Part shown: piece after piece, positions 27,717 to 36,832 of the stretch
Layout: the number at the start of each line of letters is the position of its first letter
How positions within the stretch are numbered: position 1 is the first letter of the stretch
NCBI GenBank assembly: GCA_913060495.1
Contig: CAJXRP010000017.1
Location: 1 to 64,000, forward strand
Reading direction: 5' to 3'
From: an uncultured Gammaproteobacteria bacterium
GTDB taxonomy: Bacteria; Pseudomonadota; Gammaproteobacteria; Pseudomonadales; Pseudohongiellaceae
DNA length: 64,000 nucleotides
The notes under the pieces: model-generated
What the model was told of the DNA's origin: nothing
Seen by the model: only the letters and a program-made list of their open reading frames with translations
Databases searched by the model: none
Translations under genes and position numbers: made by a program

Positions 27717-28795
27717 CTAAGAAGTACGGCCTCTTGCTGCTGCCACTTATAATGATCTACCCCTGCTTCGCGCAGGAGTCCATCATGTTAAGCGACGGCG
27801 ATATCGATCGATTAGGAATTCAATTTGCAGATGTAACAGATGTAGATCTGCAATCTGGAAGCCGCTTCCCTGCTGTCGTGGTGACTTCACCCAATGCCAC
27901 TTCACTGGTTAACAGCAGTTTTGGCGGAACACTCAGTCAATGGCATGCAGACCCCGGCGAAACTATAGAAGCAGGCGCTCCTATTGCAACGATTCGCAGT
28001 GCAGAACTACTTACACAGCAAAACCTCTGGCTGCAAAGTAACGCTGCATCGGAACAGGCTAGCTTTGAGCTAGACCGAGACCGTCAACTGTTAGAGCTGG
28101 GCATTGTGTCCCAACAAAGGCTAGAACAAACGCAGAGGAGCTTTGCACAGGCACAGATTGATCTCGCCAGTAACGCAGCGCTACTCGAACTGGCTGGTTT
28201 TCAAGGACAGTCCCTAAGCACACTCCTAAGAGACAGATCTAACCTTGGTAGCTATCAGGTTCTCGCACCGGAGTCCGGTGTTCTGACACATCGCAGCTAC
28301 AACGTCGGCGAAGTCGTTGCCAACTATGAAGAAATCGCCTCTATCCAACAGACTGCAGCACTCTGGCTTGCTGCCGAAATCCCCGCACGCCTCGCACAGA
28401 ATCTAGAACCGGGTTTCAAACTGTCTCTGGCAAATACTGGAGAATTATTGACGATTCAGCAAAAAGACTTCGTGGTAGATGAGGACACTCAGACCACCGA
28501 GGTGCTCGCCGTATTCGATGCCGCTTCTCGTTATCGCCCCGGCCAAATATTGACGTTAATCGTACCGCCCGCAACAAGCGGCGTGTTAGTTCCAGCGGAT
28601 GCAGTTGTACACAGTGGCAATACTCGCACGGTGTATGTGCGAACGGCTAATGGTGTTCAAGCGAGAACCCTGCAACTAGAACCTGCCGGCGAAAACTATC
28701 TGGCCCGCGAGGGTATCCGCTCCGGCGACACTGTTGTGATAACCGGTACCGCTGCCATTAAAGGCATGCAATTAGGATTAGGACAAAGCGAATAA
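27713..28795 (+). CDS. Periplasmic adaptor (membrane fusion protein) of RND efflux
   Basis: 360 residues with a signal peptide (MTKKYG...CFAQ). It has lipoyl half-motifs (LSQWHADPGETIEAG and VLTHRSYNVGEVV) flanking an alpha-helical hairpin (about 100-165), then beta-barrel and membrane-proximal domains (ending in IRSGDTVVITGTAAIKG), as in CusB/CzcB. No His-rich or Met-rich N-terminal metal-binding extension is seen. It overlaps both neighbours. Confidence 0.85.
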   Translation: MTKKYGLLLLPLIMIYPCFAQESIMLSDGDIDRLGIQFADVTDVDLQSGSRFPAVVVTSPNATSLVNSSFGGTLSQWHADPGETIEAGAPIATIRSAELLTQQNLWLQSNAASEQASFELDRDRQLLELGIVSQQRLEQTQRSFAQAQIDLASNAALLELAGFQGQSLSTLLRDRSNLGSYQVLAPESGVLTHRSYNVGEVVANYEEIASIQQTAALWLAAEIPARLAQNLEPGFKLSLANTGELLTIQQKDFVVDEDTQTTEVLAVFDAASRYRPGQILTLIVPPATSGVLVPADAVVHSGNTRTVYVRTANGVQARTLQLEPAGENYLAREGIRSGDTVVITGTAAIKGMQLGLGQSE

Positions 28796-31700
28796 TGTTA
28801 GCGCAATTAATTCAGTTTGCGCTAAGCCAGCGCCTCATGACCGGTCTGCTCGCCATTCTCTTGGCAGCATTTGGCGTCAACTCATTGTTAAACTTACCTA
28901 TCGATGCCTACCCCGATATTTCTCCTACTCAGGTAAAGATAATCATCAAGTCTCCGGGAATGACGCCCGAGGAAGTCGAGTCGTTAATCACCCAGCCCAT
29001 AGAAGTCGAGTTATTGGGCATACCGCGCAAATCTATACTTCGCTCCATTTCCAAGTATGCACTTAGCTCTATCACCCTAGACTTTGAAGAAGGTACGGAC
29101 ATCTATTGGGCGCGCCAACAAGTCGCCGAGCGCATAAATAGCATCTGGGGCGACTTACCTGGCGAAATAAGTGGCGGTCTCGCCCCGATGAGCACCCCCT
29201 TAGGGGACATGTTCATGTTTACCGTAGAAAGCGACAGCCTTACCTTAGAAGAGAAACGCTTTCTCGTGGACTGGACAATTCGTCCGGCACTACGAACAGT
29301 GCCAGGGGTTGCCGATGTAAACGCGCTAGGCGGGTTCGTAAAAACCTACGAGATATCCCCTCTTCCAGAGGTGATGGCAAAGCTTCAGGTTCGCAACCAA
29401 GCATTGATAGAGGCTCTTGAAAGCAACAACAAGAACGATGGTGCGGGACGCATTGATCAAGGCGAAGAAGCCATACTGGTGAGAATGGCTGGCGCCATTA
29501 CCAGTCTCGAAGACATTCAAAACATTCTTGTGCAGAGCTCAACCGGCGCGAAGATTCCACTGTCTGAGCTGGCGACAGTCTCGCTCGGCACATTAGAGCG
29601 TTACGGCTCGGTTACTGCAGACGGGAAGTCCGAGGCCGTGCAGGGGCTCGTAATTGGTCTACGTGGAGCGAACGCCAGAGACGTTGTGAATGCGGTTCGC
29701 ACCAAGCTCGATGAACTCGCACCTAACCTGCCTGTAGGAACCAGCACGTCGATATTCTATGATCGTAGCGTGCTCATAGAAGGCGCTGTAGAAACGGTAT
29801 CAGGCGCATTACTGGAAGCAGTCGCCCTCGTGGTTATTTTGCTGGGACTGTTTCTAGGAAGTTGGCGTGCGGCGCTAACCGCCGCCATGGTTCTACCACT
29901 AGCGGCACTCGCTACTTTTCTTATGATGAGCTTTATGGGAATGAGCGCGAACCTCATGAGTCTTGGCGGCTTGGTGATTGCTATTGGCATGTTGGTAGAT
30001 TCTGCAATTGTTATTGTGGAAAACATCGTGGCCTCCCTCGCGATACAAAATAAAGGGCAACGTAGACTTCCTCCGCTGCATATCATTTATCGTGCGGTTA
30101 AAGATGTTGCCGTGCCAGTCACATCTGGAATCGTGATTATCATTATCGTATTCCTTCCATTGCTGACTCTGGAAGGACTCGAGGGTAAATTGTTTGGCCC
30201 TGTTACTCTAACCATCGTCTTCGCGCTAATTTCATCCCTAATTATTTCTCTCACTGTGATTCCTGTAATAGCTTCCTATGTATTGAGCGCAGACAGTCAT
30301 AAAGATCCTTGGCTAAGCCGGACGCTGAAAAAATACTACAAACCGTTGTTGAATCGCGCATTGACACACCCGTCCTACCTGCTCGGAATAGCGGCTGCTT
30401 TACTGATTGCTACCGCCTTGATTTTTCCATTGGTAGGAAAAACCTTCATGCCGACTATGGACGAAGGCGACATCATTATTCAACTGGAGATGATTCCATC
30501 CATCAACCTCGAAAGCTCAACCCGCATGGTGCAACAAGTAGAGAAAGCGCTGATGGAGAATGTGCCAGAAATAATTCGCGTAGTTTCGCGCTCCGGTTCG
30601 GATGAGATTGGCATGGATCCAATGGGACTAAACGAGAGCGACATGTTTCTGCAACTCAAACCCACGGATGAATGGGAAGCGAAAAGCAAGACAGAACTGG
30701 AAGAGAAGCTACGCGTAGTTCTAGACGAGTTTCGCGGGCTCAATTATGGCCTAACACAACCCATCGATATGCGCGTTTCGGAAATGCTTACCGGCTCCAG
30801 AGGCGACGTGGCGATAAAACTATTTGGCACTGATCTGGATGACCTCAACACCTATGCACAGCGCATCGCAGAAGAAATAGAAGGCGTACAAGGCAGCATA
30901 GATACTAACGCCACAATCAATGAAGGAGCACAGTATCTGCAGGTTTCTGTCGATAGACAACGCATCGGTCGCCTCGGCATTAACGCTGACGAACTACAAA
31001 CTCGCCTACGTTCCGAGATCGAAGGCCTGCGCGTAGGAACGGTTATCGAAGAAGGCGCCCGCGTTCCTCTGGTTCTACGCTATGACAAACTGCAGGGAGA
31101 CGGCTTGCAGCATATGACAAACAACTTTATAAGCCTCCCTGAAGGCGGCGTTATTCCTCTTAGCGAACTCGCCGACATTCGCCGTGTGGAGGGCCCCGTG
31201 AGCATCTCGCGAGAATCAGGGCAACGCTTTGCAGTAATTAGGACCAATGTGGAAGACAGAGATCTTGTTGGATTCGTGGAAGAAGCGCGCAGCGTTATAG
31301 CCACCAATATAGACCTTCCCGATGGCTATACACTTGAGTGGGGCGGCGAGTTTGAGAACCAACAACGTGCCGCTGCACGACTAGGCCTAGTAATTCCAGT
31401 CGCGCTAATGCTCATCGCGTTCATACTGTTTTTTACCTTTCGCTCCATCAAGCAGACACTGATAGTGCTATCGAATATCCCATTCGCCATGACGGGCGGA
31501 TTGATCGCTCTCTGGCTTACCGGTGAATTTCTCTCGGTTCCGGCCTCTGTAGGCTTCATTGCCCTACTGGGCATCGCAGTGCTAAACGGTGTAGTTCTGA
31601 TGTCTCACTTCAACCATCTGCTAGCCAAAGGCATGCCGGTTGCTCAGGTTGTCAGAGAAGGCGCTCTACGTCGTTTAAGACCGGTGATGATGACAGCGAC

Positions 31701-31881
31701 GATATGCGCCTTCGGTCTCGTGCCACTCTTGCTTGCAACGGGGCCTGGATCAGAAATTCAGAAACCTCTAGCCATCGTTGTAATTGGCGGGCTGATCAGT
31801 TCAACCCTGTTAACACTTTTCCTTCTTCCAATAATCTATCAGTACTTCCATCGAGGATTGAGTGAGGATCACGCACTATGA
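28795..31881 (+). CDS. HME-type RND efflux pump, inner-membrane subunit (CusA/CzcA family)
   Basis: 1028 residues. A first membrane helix, a large periplasmic loop, the TM4 region near 395-415, a second large loop and C-terminal helices give the usual RND layout. GMTPEEVE and the early PIDAYPDISP match heavy-metal RND pumps. In TM4 the segment AIGMLVDSAIVIVEN keeps the second Asp and the Glu but has Ala where CzcA has its first Asp, as in CusA. That favours monovalent Cu/Ag or another non-zinc substrate, but it is not decisive. It overlaps the adaptor by one base and the next gene by four. Confidence 0.88.
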   Translation: MLAQLIQFALSQRLMTGLLAILLAAFGVNSLLNLPIDAYPDISPTQVKIIIKSPGMTPEEVESLITQPIEVELLGIPRKSILRSISKYALSSITLDFEEGTDIYWARQQVAERINSIWGDLPGEISGGLAPMSTPLGDMFMFTVESDSLTLEEKRFLVDWTIRPALRTVPGVADVNALGGFVKTYEISPLPEVMAKLQVRNQALIEALESNNKNDGAGRIDQGEEAILVRMAGAITSLEDIQNILVQSSTGAKIPLSELATVSLGTLERYGSVTADGKSEAVQGLVIGLRGANARDVVNAVRTKLDELAPNLPVGTSTSIFYDRSVLIEGAVETVSGALLEAVALVVILLGLFLGSWRAALTAAMVLPLAALATFLMMSFMGMSANLMSLGGLVIAIGMLVDSAIVIVENIVASLAIQNKGQRRLPPLHIIYRAVKDVAVPVTSGIVIIIIVFLPLLTLEGLEGKLFGPVTLTIVFALISSLIISLTVIPVIASYVLSADSHKDPWLSRTLKKYYKPLLNRALTHPSYLLGIAAALLIATALIFPLVGKTFMPTMDEGDIIIQLEMIPSINLESSTRMVQQVEKALMENVPEIIRVVSRSGSDEIGMDPMGLNESDMFLQLKPTDEWEAKSKTELEEKLRVVLDEFRGLNYGLTQPIDMRVSEMLTGSRGDVAIKLFGTDLDDLNTYAQRIAEEIEGVQGSIDTNATINEGAQYLQVSVDRQRIGRLGINADELQTRLRSEIEGLRVGTVIEEGARVPLVLRYDKLQGDGLQHMTNNFISLPEGGVIPLSELADIRRVEGPVSISRESGQRFAVIRTNVEDRDLVGFVEEARSVIATNIDLPDGYTLEWGGEFENQQRAAARLGLVIPVALMLIAFILFFTFRSIKQTLIVLSNIPFAMTGGLIALWLTGEFLSVPASVGFIALLGIAVLNGVVLMSHFNHLLAKGMPVAQVVREGALRRLRPVMMTATICAFGLVPLLLATGPGSEIQKPLAIVVIGGLISSTLLTLFLLPIIYQYFHRGLSEDHAL

Positions 31882-32171
31882 TTAAGATGTTGGTAGTAAA
31901 TATTCCGCCTGAGCTAGAGGAAGATCTAATAGATTATCTGCTCTCGCTAGAGTCTGTAACGGGGTTTACATCCTATGAAACGCGCGGCCATGGTAGTGAT
32001 GTGACGCTTTCTATCGCCGAACAAGTCAGTGGTCGCCGCAAGCGCCTGCAGTTCGAGTTACTGATCGAAGGTGAAGAAATACAAAGTCTTCTGGATGGTC
32101 TTTCTACTGAAGTTGGAAAAGACATCGCTTACTGGGAGCAAGTAATCGATAATATAGGACATATTGGCTGA
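31878..32171 (+). CDS. DUF3240 protein, PII-like accessory of metal RND efflux
   Basis: 97 residues, overlapping the pump gene by 4 bp. The size, MLVVNIPPELEEDLIDYLL start and position after a CzcA/CusA gene match DUF3240, a family with a ferredoxin-like/PII-like fold regularly found after HME-RND genes. Probably a small cytosolic regulator or metal-binding partner. Its biochemical role is not established. It ends the operon, 38 bp before the convergent outer-membrane protein gene. Confidence 0.75.
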   Translation: MIKMLVVNIPPELEEDLIDYLLSLESVTGFTSYETRGHGSDVTLSIAEQVSGRRKRLQFELLIEGEEIQSLLDGLSTEVGKDIAYWEQVIDNIGHIG

Positions 32172-32209
32172 GGCGAGAGAAGCATCGATATTGCGGCTAG
32201 ACTTAGCGC

Positions 32210-32977
32210 CTAGAACTCATATTCCAGCAAGAACCGGAAACTGTTGTCCGGACTATCGTTACCAATACCAAGGATTACCCCCGCTTCCCAGCGCAGCGCC
32301 TTACGCACACCGATAGAAGCACTCCCCATCATCACCGGCCCGATTCCTGCAGAGTCTTGCCCTGCATACAACTCGATACCCGGCTCGAACGCGCGAGAAT
32401 ATCTGTACCTTGCTTGCATGGCTACCGCGGTCTCGAACTCGTCTTTAATGGCTGAGCCCCACTCCTGAATAAGCAACAGATTGGCAGTACCGCTGAAGCG
32501 ACCATATTCCTTTTCAACCAAGATGCCGGTAGTGAACTCTTGTACATCGTCATTGAATTCTTGTTCATACTCGAACAATAAGCCCCAGTCCGCGCTGTAT
32601 TCACCCTGCTCTGTCAGCTGCCATTTCAATTCGAATTCAAACGCCTCTAATTCAAACTGACCAGTGCGCGACCTCTCTCCGACTAAGTAGACCTCGCCGA
32701 ATAACGCCTGTCCGAAGGAGCGACCAAATGACAGTTGATGTAACTGTTCAAAATTATTCGGCCCCGAACTATTCTCCTGAAAAAGAGACCTAAATTCGAT
32801 CTCGCTTTCCAAGGCATCGACATACGGATGATAGACCTTATCTACAGCACTTCCGTCAGCCAGAGCCTGACTTAATAAAGAGAGGCCGACAACAGCTGAC
32901 AACAAAGTCTTAAACGCTATTCGCGCCAACTCTCTCCTGGAGAAATAATTCGAATCGTCCATATTACGCTTTACCAA
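32210..32977 (-). CDS. Outer-membrane beta-barrel-like protein ending the FTR1 operon
   Basis: 255 residues with a signal peptide after a charged start (cleavage near QALADG). Alternating hydrophobic/polar strands and a final Phe (FRFLLEYEF) suggest an outer-membrane barrel of about 8-10 strands. The first 14 bases overlap the FTR1 gene, so it belongs to the same operon. It could serve as a porin for the iron system or as a structural outer-membrane protein. No named family is recognised. Confidence 0.6.
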   Translation of the reverse strand: MVKRNMDDSNYFSRRELARIAFKTLLSAVVGLSLLSQALADGSAVDKVYHPYVDALESEIEFRSLFQENSSGPNNFEQLHQLSFGRSFGQALFGEVYLVGERSRTGQFELEAFEFELKWQLTEQGEYSADWGLLFEYEQEFNDDVQEFTTGILVEKEYGRFSGTANLLLIQEWGSAIKDEFETAVAMQARYRYSRAFEPGIELYAGQDSAGIGPVMMGSASIGVRKALRWEAGVILGIGNDSPDNSFRFLLEYEF

Positions 32978-33794
32978 CTAAAGATTGCTGTTGTGGCCAG
33001 GCCTTCCTAAACAGCGGACTAATTACGATTAGCACGATACCAAGCAGATAGATGCTCACCTGTAAAATTGAGGGAGTAGCTTCATAGCCAACCAATGCAT
33101 ACATCAAATGTCCCACGATCGAATTTTCAGGCAACGCACTCGAGCTATCCCAGGCGATTGGCGTAAAGGGCAGCCAATCTGCTTGAGTCAATAACAGCAC
33201 TGCCTGCGAGCCCATGTTCCCGGCAATCAGACAGAGTAACGCCAAGCTGATTCTGAAAGACCAGTTTGCAGACAAATTAATCAAACCGTAGAAGAGCAGC
33301 ACTCCTGTACTAACCCCGATACCCGCACCGATAAAGCCACCTAGCACAACCGGTGTGAAATTTTCTTCTTGACCCGCTATGCCACCAACATATTGAATAA
33401 TTTCAGAGCCCTCTCTGACGATAGAGAACATGACAATACCCGTCATGCAGAAAGCCGCAAATCGAGCTCGCCCCATTGTATTCTTTGCCAGTTGCGCACT
33501 CGGCACGATAAAAGCTAGCAAGCAAACCAGCAAAAGACTCAGCAGATGCAGGCTGGCATTGAGAATTTCCTGCCCAACGTAATCAAACATCTCAGAAATT
33601 TGCGGTGTGTAGTAGGAATACAACGCCGCACCCAGAACGCCGACAGCTATGCTGAGGGCAACCCAGCTGGTTCGCAGAACAAAAGACTTATCCCAACTTC
33701 TCTGAAATAAATGTGTAAACACGAGTAATACACTGATCAACAGCGCAGCCTCGATCATCTCCTGCAGCACTAGAATTACAGAATTAAGAAACAT
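32964..33794 (-). CDS. FTR1-family high-affinity iron permease
   Basis: 276 residues and seven predicted membrane helices, as in EfeU/FtrC. The second iron motif reads REGSE (R127 to E131). The first, normally REGxE in TM1, is QEMIE here (Q11 to E15), so both glutamates are kept and the Arg is replaced. It would import ferric or ferrous iron delivered by a periplasmic partner. It lies between the cupredoxin gene (21 bp upstream) and the barrel protein, downstream of a two-component system. Confidence 0.83.
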   Translation of the reverse strand: MFLNSVILVLQEMIEAALLISVLLVFTHLFQRSWDKSFVLRTSWVALSIAVGVLGAALYSYYTPQISEMFDYVGQEILNASLHLLSLLLVCLLAFIVPSAQLAKNTMGRARFAAFCMTGIVMFSIVREGSEIIQYVGGIAGQEENFTPVVLGGFIGAGIGVSTGVLLFYGLINLSANWSFRISLALLCLIAGNMGSQAVLLLTQADWLPFTPIAWDSSSALPENSIVGHLMYALVGYEATPSILQVSIYLLGIVLIVISPLFRKAWPQQQSLVGKA

Positions 33795-33815
33795 TGTATC
33801 GCTCGCCAGTATGGC

Positions 33816-34160
33816 TCATTTTACTACCACCACGCCTTGTGCCGTCTTTGGGTAAAATTCGCCGAAGAAGGGATACTCACCGGGCTCTAGAGGCCCAATA
33901 AAAACCACGGTCTGTCCGTTGCCGACAACTAACTTTTCTCGATTCAATTCGAAGCTTTCAAACTCCTCCGGTGTTGGATCTTGATTGATGATCCGAACAC
34001 GAACCTTCTGCCCCGCGGGAATCTCTAGCGTCGCTGGAAAGAACAAATGATCTTTGATAATTAACTCTATCTCCGCCGTTGCAGCCCAACCCGCAATCGG
34101 AGAAAAGAGCAACACAGTCATAGTTAGCGTTGTTAATGGAGTAAGGAAATATTTCTTCAT
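33816..34160 (-). CDS. Periplasmic cupredoxin-fold protein without blue-copper ligands
   Basis: 114 residues from ATG 34160, chosen because a clean signal peptide (cleavage near WAATAE) begins there. The frame runs open to 34208 inside the kinase gene. The mature chain has a cupredoxin layout (IPAGQKVRVRIINQD, FIGPLEPGEYPFFGEF) but contains no cysteine and a single histidine, so a type 1 copper site is impossible. An acidic stretch, PTPEEFESFELNRE, is a likely metal-binding site similar in spirit to the cupredoxin domain of EfeO. It probably passes iron to the FTR1 permease encoded next. Confidence 0.78.
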   Translation of the reverse strand: MKKYFLTPLTTLTMTVLLFSPIAGWAATAEIELIIKDHLFFPATLEIPAGQKVRVRIINQDPTPEEFESFELNREKLVVGNGQTVVFIGPLEPGEYPFFGEFYPKTAQGVVVVK

Positions 34161-34161
34161 T

Positions 34162-35472
34162 TCATGACTTCTTCTTGAAATAGATACAGAAGGCACTGCC
34201 GCTGGCAAAACTTGAATCTTTCACTTCGACCCTCGCCTGATGTAGATCCGCCACATGACTAACAATAGTCAATCCTAGACCGCAACCCGGAGCGCGCGCG
34301 GCACCGTCATTGCTGTCAACTCGGTAAAACCTGTCAAAGACTCGTGACTTCTCCGCATCAGCTATACCAGGGCCATTGTCTTCCACCCTAAGACAGACTT
34401 CACTACCAAGATCCTCTACAGAGACTACAATATTTCCCCCTCGTTGAGTGTACTTGTTAGCGTTACCCAACAAGTTCGAGATCAAGGTTTCGAGAGCAAA
34501 CTTATCGGCTTCGATTTCTATAGAGTCACCTATTAATTCGATACTCTGTTCTTTTTCCTCAAAACTCGGGTAGAGACTGGCAAGCTGATCTTGAGTGATC
34601 CCATACAGATCGATCGTTTCACAGTTCTTCGCGAATTGTTCCGGCGTCGCTCTGTACAGAGAAAGTAATTGCTCGATCAGATGCTGCATCCGATCTACCC
34701 CCTCTTGCAACTGATGAAAAGATTCGTGTTTAGTATCGATCTCCTCGCTCAAGTTGTGCAATTGCACCTTCAATGCGCTCATAGGGGTTCGTAGTTCATG
34801 GGCAGCATCCGCTGAGAATCTTTTTTCGCGCTCCATCACTCTATCAAGTCGCTGGATAAAACCATTGATGGATTCGATAACTTGGTCTAGTTCTATGCGG
34901 GAATCAGCACTGAGAATTGGAGAGAGATCATTGGCACCTTTATTACGCAGCGCACTGGAGAGTTGCTGCAACGGTCGCAATCCATGGCTCACTATAATCC
35001 AGATCAGCAGGCCCACAATGGGAATACCTAACAGAAGCGGCAGTATCGATTGCAGGACGACGTTTTCCGCCAGCACAAATCGCAAATCTGTTCTCTCAGC
35101 GACAATCACCCAACGATCTAGCGGCACCTCGTAGCGCGTAAAAGTACGCCACCGATAACCATCGAAATTGGCATACTCGAAGCCTGGCACGAAACTCTGA
35201 AGGGGTTCTACGGGCGCATTATGCGAGGCAGCAATTAACCGGGATTCGTTCCATATCTGAAAGGACAAATTGTTCCCGAGGCGCAGATCTTTGCTGCTTG
35301 CACTCGACACATCAAGGTTTGATACCAATCTTGCTAGATCTAACATTTGATTATCGAACAGCGTGTCAGCTTCGCGCATACTAGACTGATAACCCTGCAG
35401 CGCCGCAACGAAATTGAAAAGAATCAATGTCGCCAAGATACTCGAAATCAGAAAAAGACGAATTGAACGCAA
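34162..35472 (-). CDS. Sensor histidine kinase (QseC/PmrB type)
   Basis: 436 residues. Two membrane helices (about 7-27 and 155-175) flank a periplasmic sensor domain. A HAMP-like linker follows, then HisKA (phospho-acceptor His in AAHELRTPMSA) and HATPase (GNANKYTQRG, VEDNGPGI, GCGLGLTIV). The periplasmic domain has no ExxE iron motif of the PmrB kind. It is 10 bp downstream of the response regulator gene and immediately upstream of the cupredoxin gene. Its targets are probably the three PmrA-like boxes. Confidence 0.9.
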   Translation of the reverse strand: MRSIRLFLISSILATLILFNFVAALQGYQSSMREADTLFDNQMLDLARLVSNLDVSSASSKDLRLGNNLSFQIWNESRLIAASHNAPVEPLQSFVPGFEYANFDGYRWRTFTRYEVPLDRWVIVAERTDLRFVLAENVVLQSILPLLLGIPIVGLLIWIIVSHGLRPLQQLSSALRNKGANDLSPILSADSRIELDQVIESINGFIQRLDRVMEREKRFSADAAHELRTPMSALKVQLHNLSEEIDTKHESFHQLQEGVDRMQHLIEQLLSLYRATPEQFAKNCETIDLYGITQDQLASLYPSFEEKEQSIELIGDSIEIEADKFALETLISNLLGNANKYTQRGGNIVVSVEDLGSEVCLRVEDNGPGIADAEKSRVFDRFYRVDSNDGAARAPGCGLGLTIVSHVADLHQARVEVKDSSFASGSAFCIYFKKKS

Positions 35473-35482
35473 AAAAACCTCT

Positions 35483-36148
35483 TTAGACTTGCTCAGGATC
35501 CAGCTTGTAGCCGACGCCGCGAATGGTCTTTATAAATTCATTACCAAATTTTTTGCGCAGATGATGAATGTGCACCTCAAGGGCGTTGCTACTCACTTCC
35601 TCTCCCCAACTGTAGAGTCGACTCTCCAAGGTAGGACGAGTCATAACCCGACCGGCATTTTCCATCAAGCTCTTCAGTAGCATATATTCTTTTCGGGAAA
35701 GCTCTATCTCCTCACCTTGGAAAGTAACACGCTGATCCAGCGTATCCAGGCACACCTGACCGATAGTTATCTCCGATGTTTTCACGGTGGACAGACGCCG
35801 TTCCAGCACTCGTAAGCGCGCCAATAGCTCGGTCATCTCGAAAGGCTTGGCGAGATAATCATCAGCTCCGCTGTCAAGACCGGCAACTTTATCATCGACA
35901 CTATCTCGCGCCGTTAACAACAAAACGGGCAGCGTTTTATCGGAGACCCGCAACTTCTTAAGAACCTCAATACCATCGATATCTGGCAGGCCAATGTCGA
36001 GGATTACGATATCAGGTCGTTCAGTCTTTATCGTAAGCAGTGCTGCATTACCGGAGGCAACATGGTTGACTGCATATCCTGACTTTTGTAACGCCTGCTT
36101 CAGGCCGCTGGCAAGAGGCAGGTCGTCCTCGACTAGTAGTAGCTGCAT
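35483..36148 (-). CDS. OmpR/PhoB-family response regulator (PmrA/QseB type)
   Basis: 221 residues. The receiver has phospho-acceptor D51 in VILDIGLPDIDG and conserved Lys in YLAKPFEM. The winged-helix DNA-binding domain ends the protein (NALEVHIHHLRKKFG, IRGVGYKL). QseB/PmrA-class regulators bind tandem CTTAA-type half-sites spaced by five bases, which is what is found at 26377, 40615 and 42202. It lies inside the ten-gene operon that starts at 40566, so the system should be autoregulated. Confidence 0.9.
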   Translation of the reverse strand: MQLLLVEDDLPLASGLKQALQKSGYAVNHVASGNAALLTIKTERPDIVILDIGLPDIDGIEVLKKLRVSDKTLPVLLLTARDSVDDKVAGLDSGADDYLAKPFEMTELLARLRVLERRLSTVKTSEITIGQVCLDTLDQRVTFQGEEIELSRKEYMLLKSLMENAGRVMTRPTLESRLYSWGEEVSSNALEVHIHHLRKKFGNEFIKTIRGVGYKLDPEQV

Positions 36149-36184
36149 GATTGAACGTTGGTCTCCTTGCTGTTGACTCGTAGC

Positions 36185-36832
36185 TTATCTCTTCCTACCC
36201 AATAACTCGAGCGCTTCACTTATTTCACGCTGCCGACCAGAATCTGCTACTGGCCTGTTCGGGCGTGCTGGCGCACGCTGCGCCTGCAGCAGAACTCTCT
36301 CTGCCTCATCGTAGCGCTTCTCGTCTAACAGGTAAGTGCCATAGAAATAATTAGTATCAATTCCTTGAGGATTTAGAGCGACTGCCTTGAGCAAAAGTTC
36401 CTCTGCGGTGTCGTCATCGCCGAAACCCACTGGCCAACCAGGCACGCTATGATACAAAGTGCCCAATGTAGTATAGGCGGAACCACCAAGAGCATTCGGG
36501 TCCAGACCTACCGAAAACTCGAGATCCGCCTTGGCTTGCTTCGCCAACCCCAGCGCTCCCAACCCCCCCTTAGCACCCGCATAGGAAGACTTGATAATCC
36601 CTTTCCATATCCACACCTCAGCCGAAGAAGGCTCCCTAGCTGCTAAAGCTTCACCTTCATCTACTAACTGGGCGAATGCAGACAGTTGCGCCTTTCCCTC
36701 CATCTGATAGTTAACTTCAGCCCAGCGCTGCTGCAAATGAAATAGGTCGCTCATCTCCGCAGCCACCGATTGAACCGCCCAAAATCCACCGAAAATTGCC
36801 GAGAACAACAAAATTCTATTCTTAAGTTTCAT
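36185..36832 (-). CDS. Periplasmic TPR-like protein
   Basis: 215 residues with a Sec signal peptide (about 1-24, ending SVAAEM). Helical repeats typical of TPR proteins follow, for example AEVWIWKGIIKSSY, LGGSAYTTLGTLYHS and GIDTNYFYGTYLLDEKRYD. Presumably a protein-interaction scaffold in the periplasm. It overlaps the SDR gene by four bases (ATGA) and precedes the response regulator by 36 bp. Confidence 0.72.
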   Translation of the reverse strand: MKLKNRILLFSAIFGGFWAVQSVAAEMSDLFHLQQRWAEVNYQMEGKAQLSAFAQLVDEGEALAAREPSSAEVWIWKGIIKSSYAGAKGGLGALGLAKQAKADLEFSVGLDPNALGGSAYTTLGTLYHSVPGWPVGFGDDDTAEELLLKAVALNPQGIDTNYFYGTYLLDEKRYDEAERVLLQAQRAPARPNRPVADSGRQREISEALELLGRKR

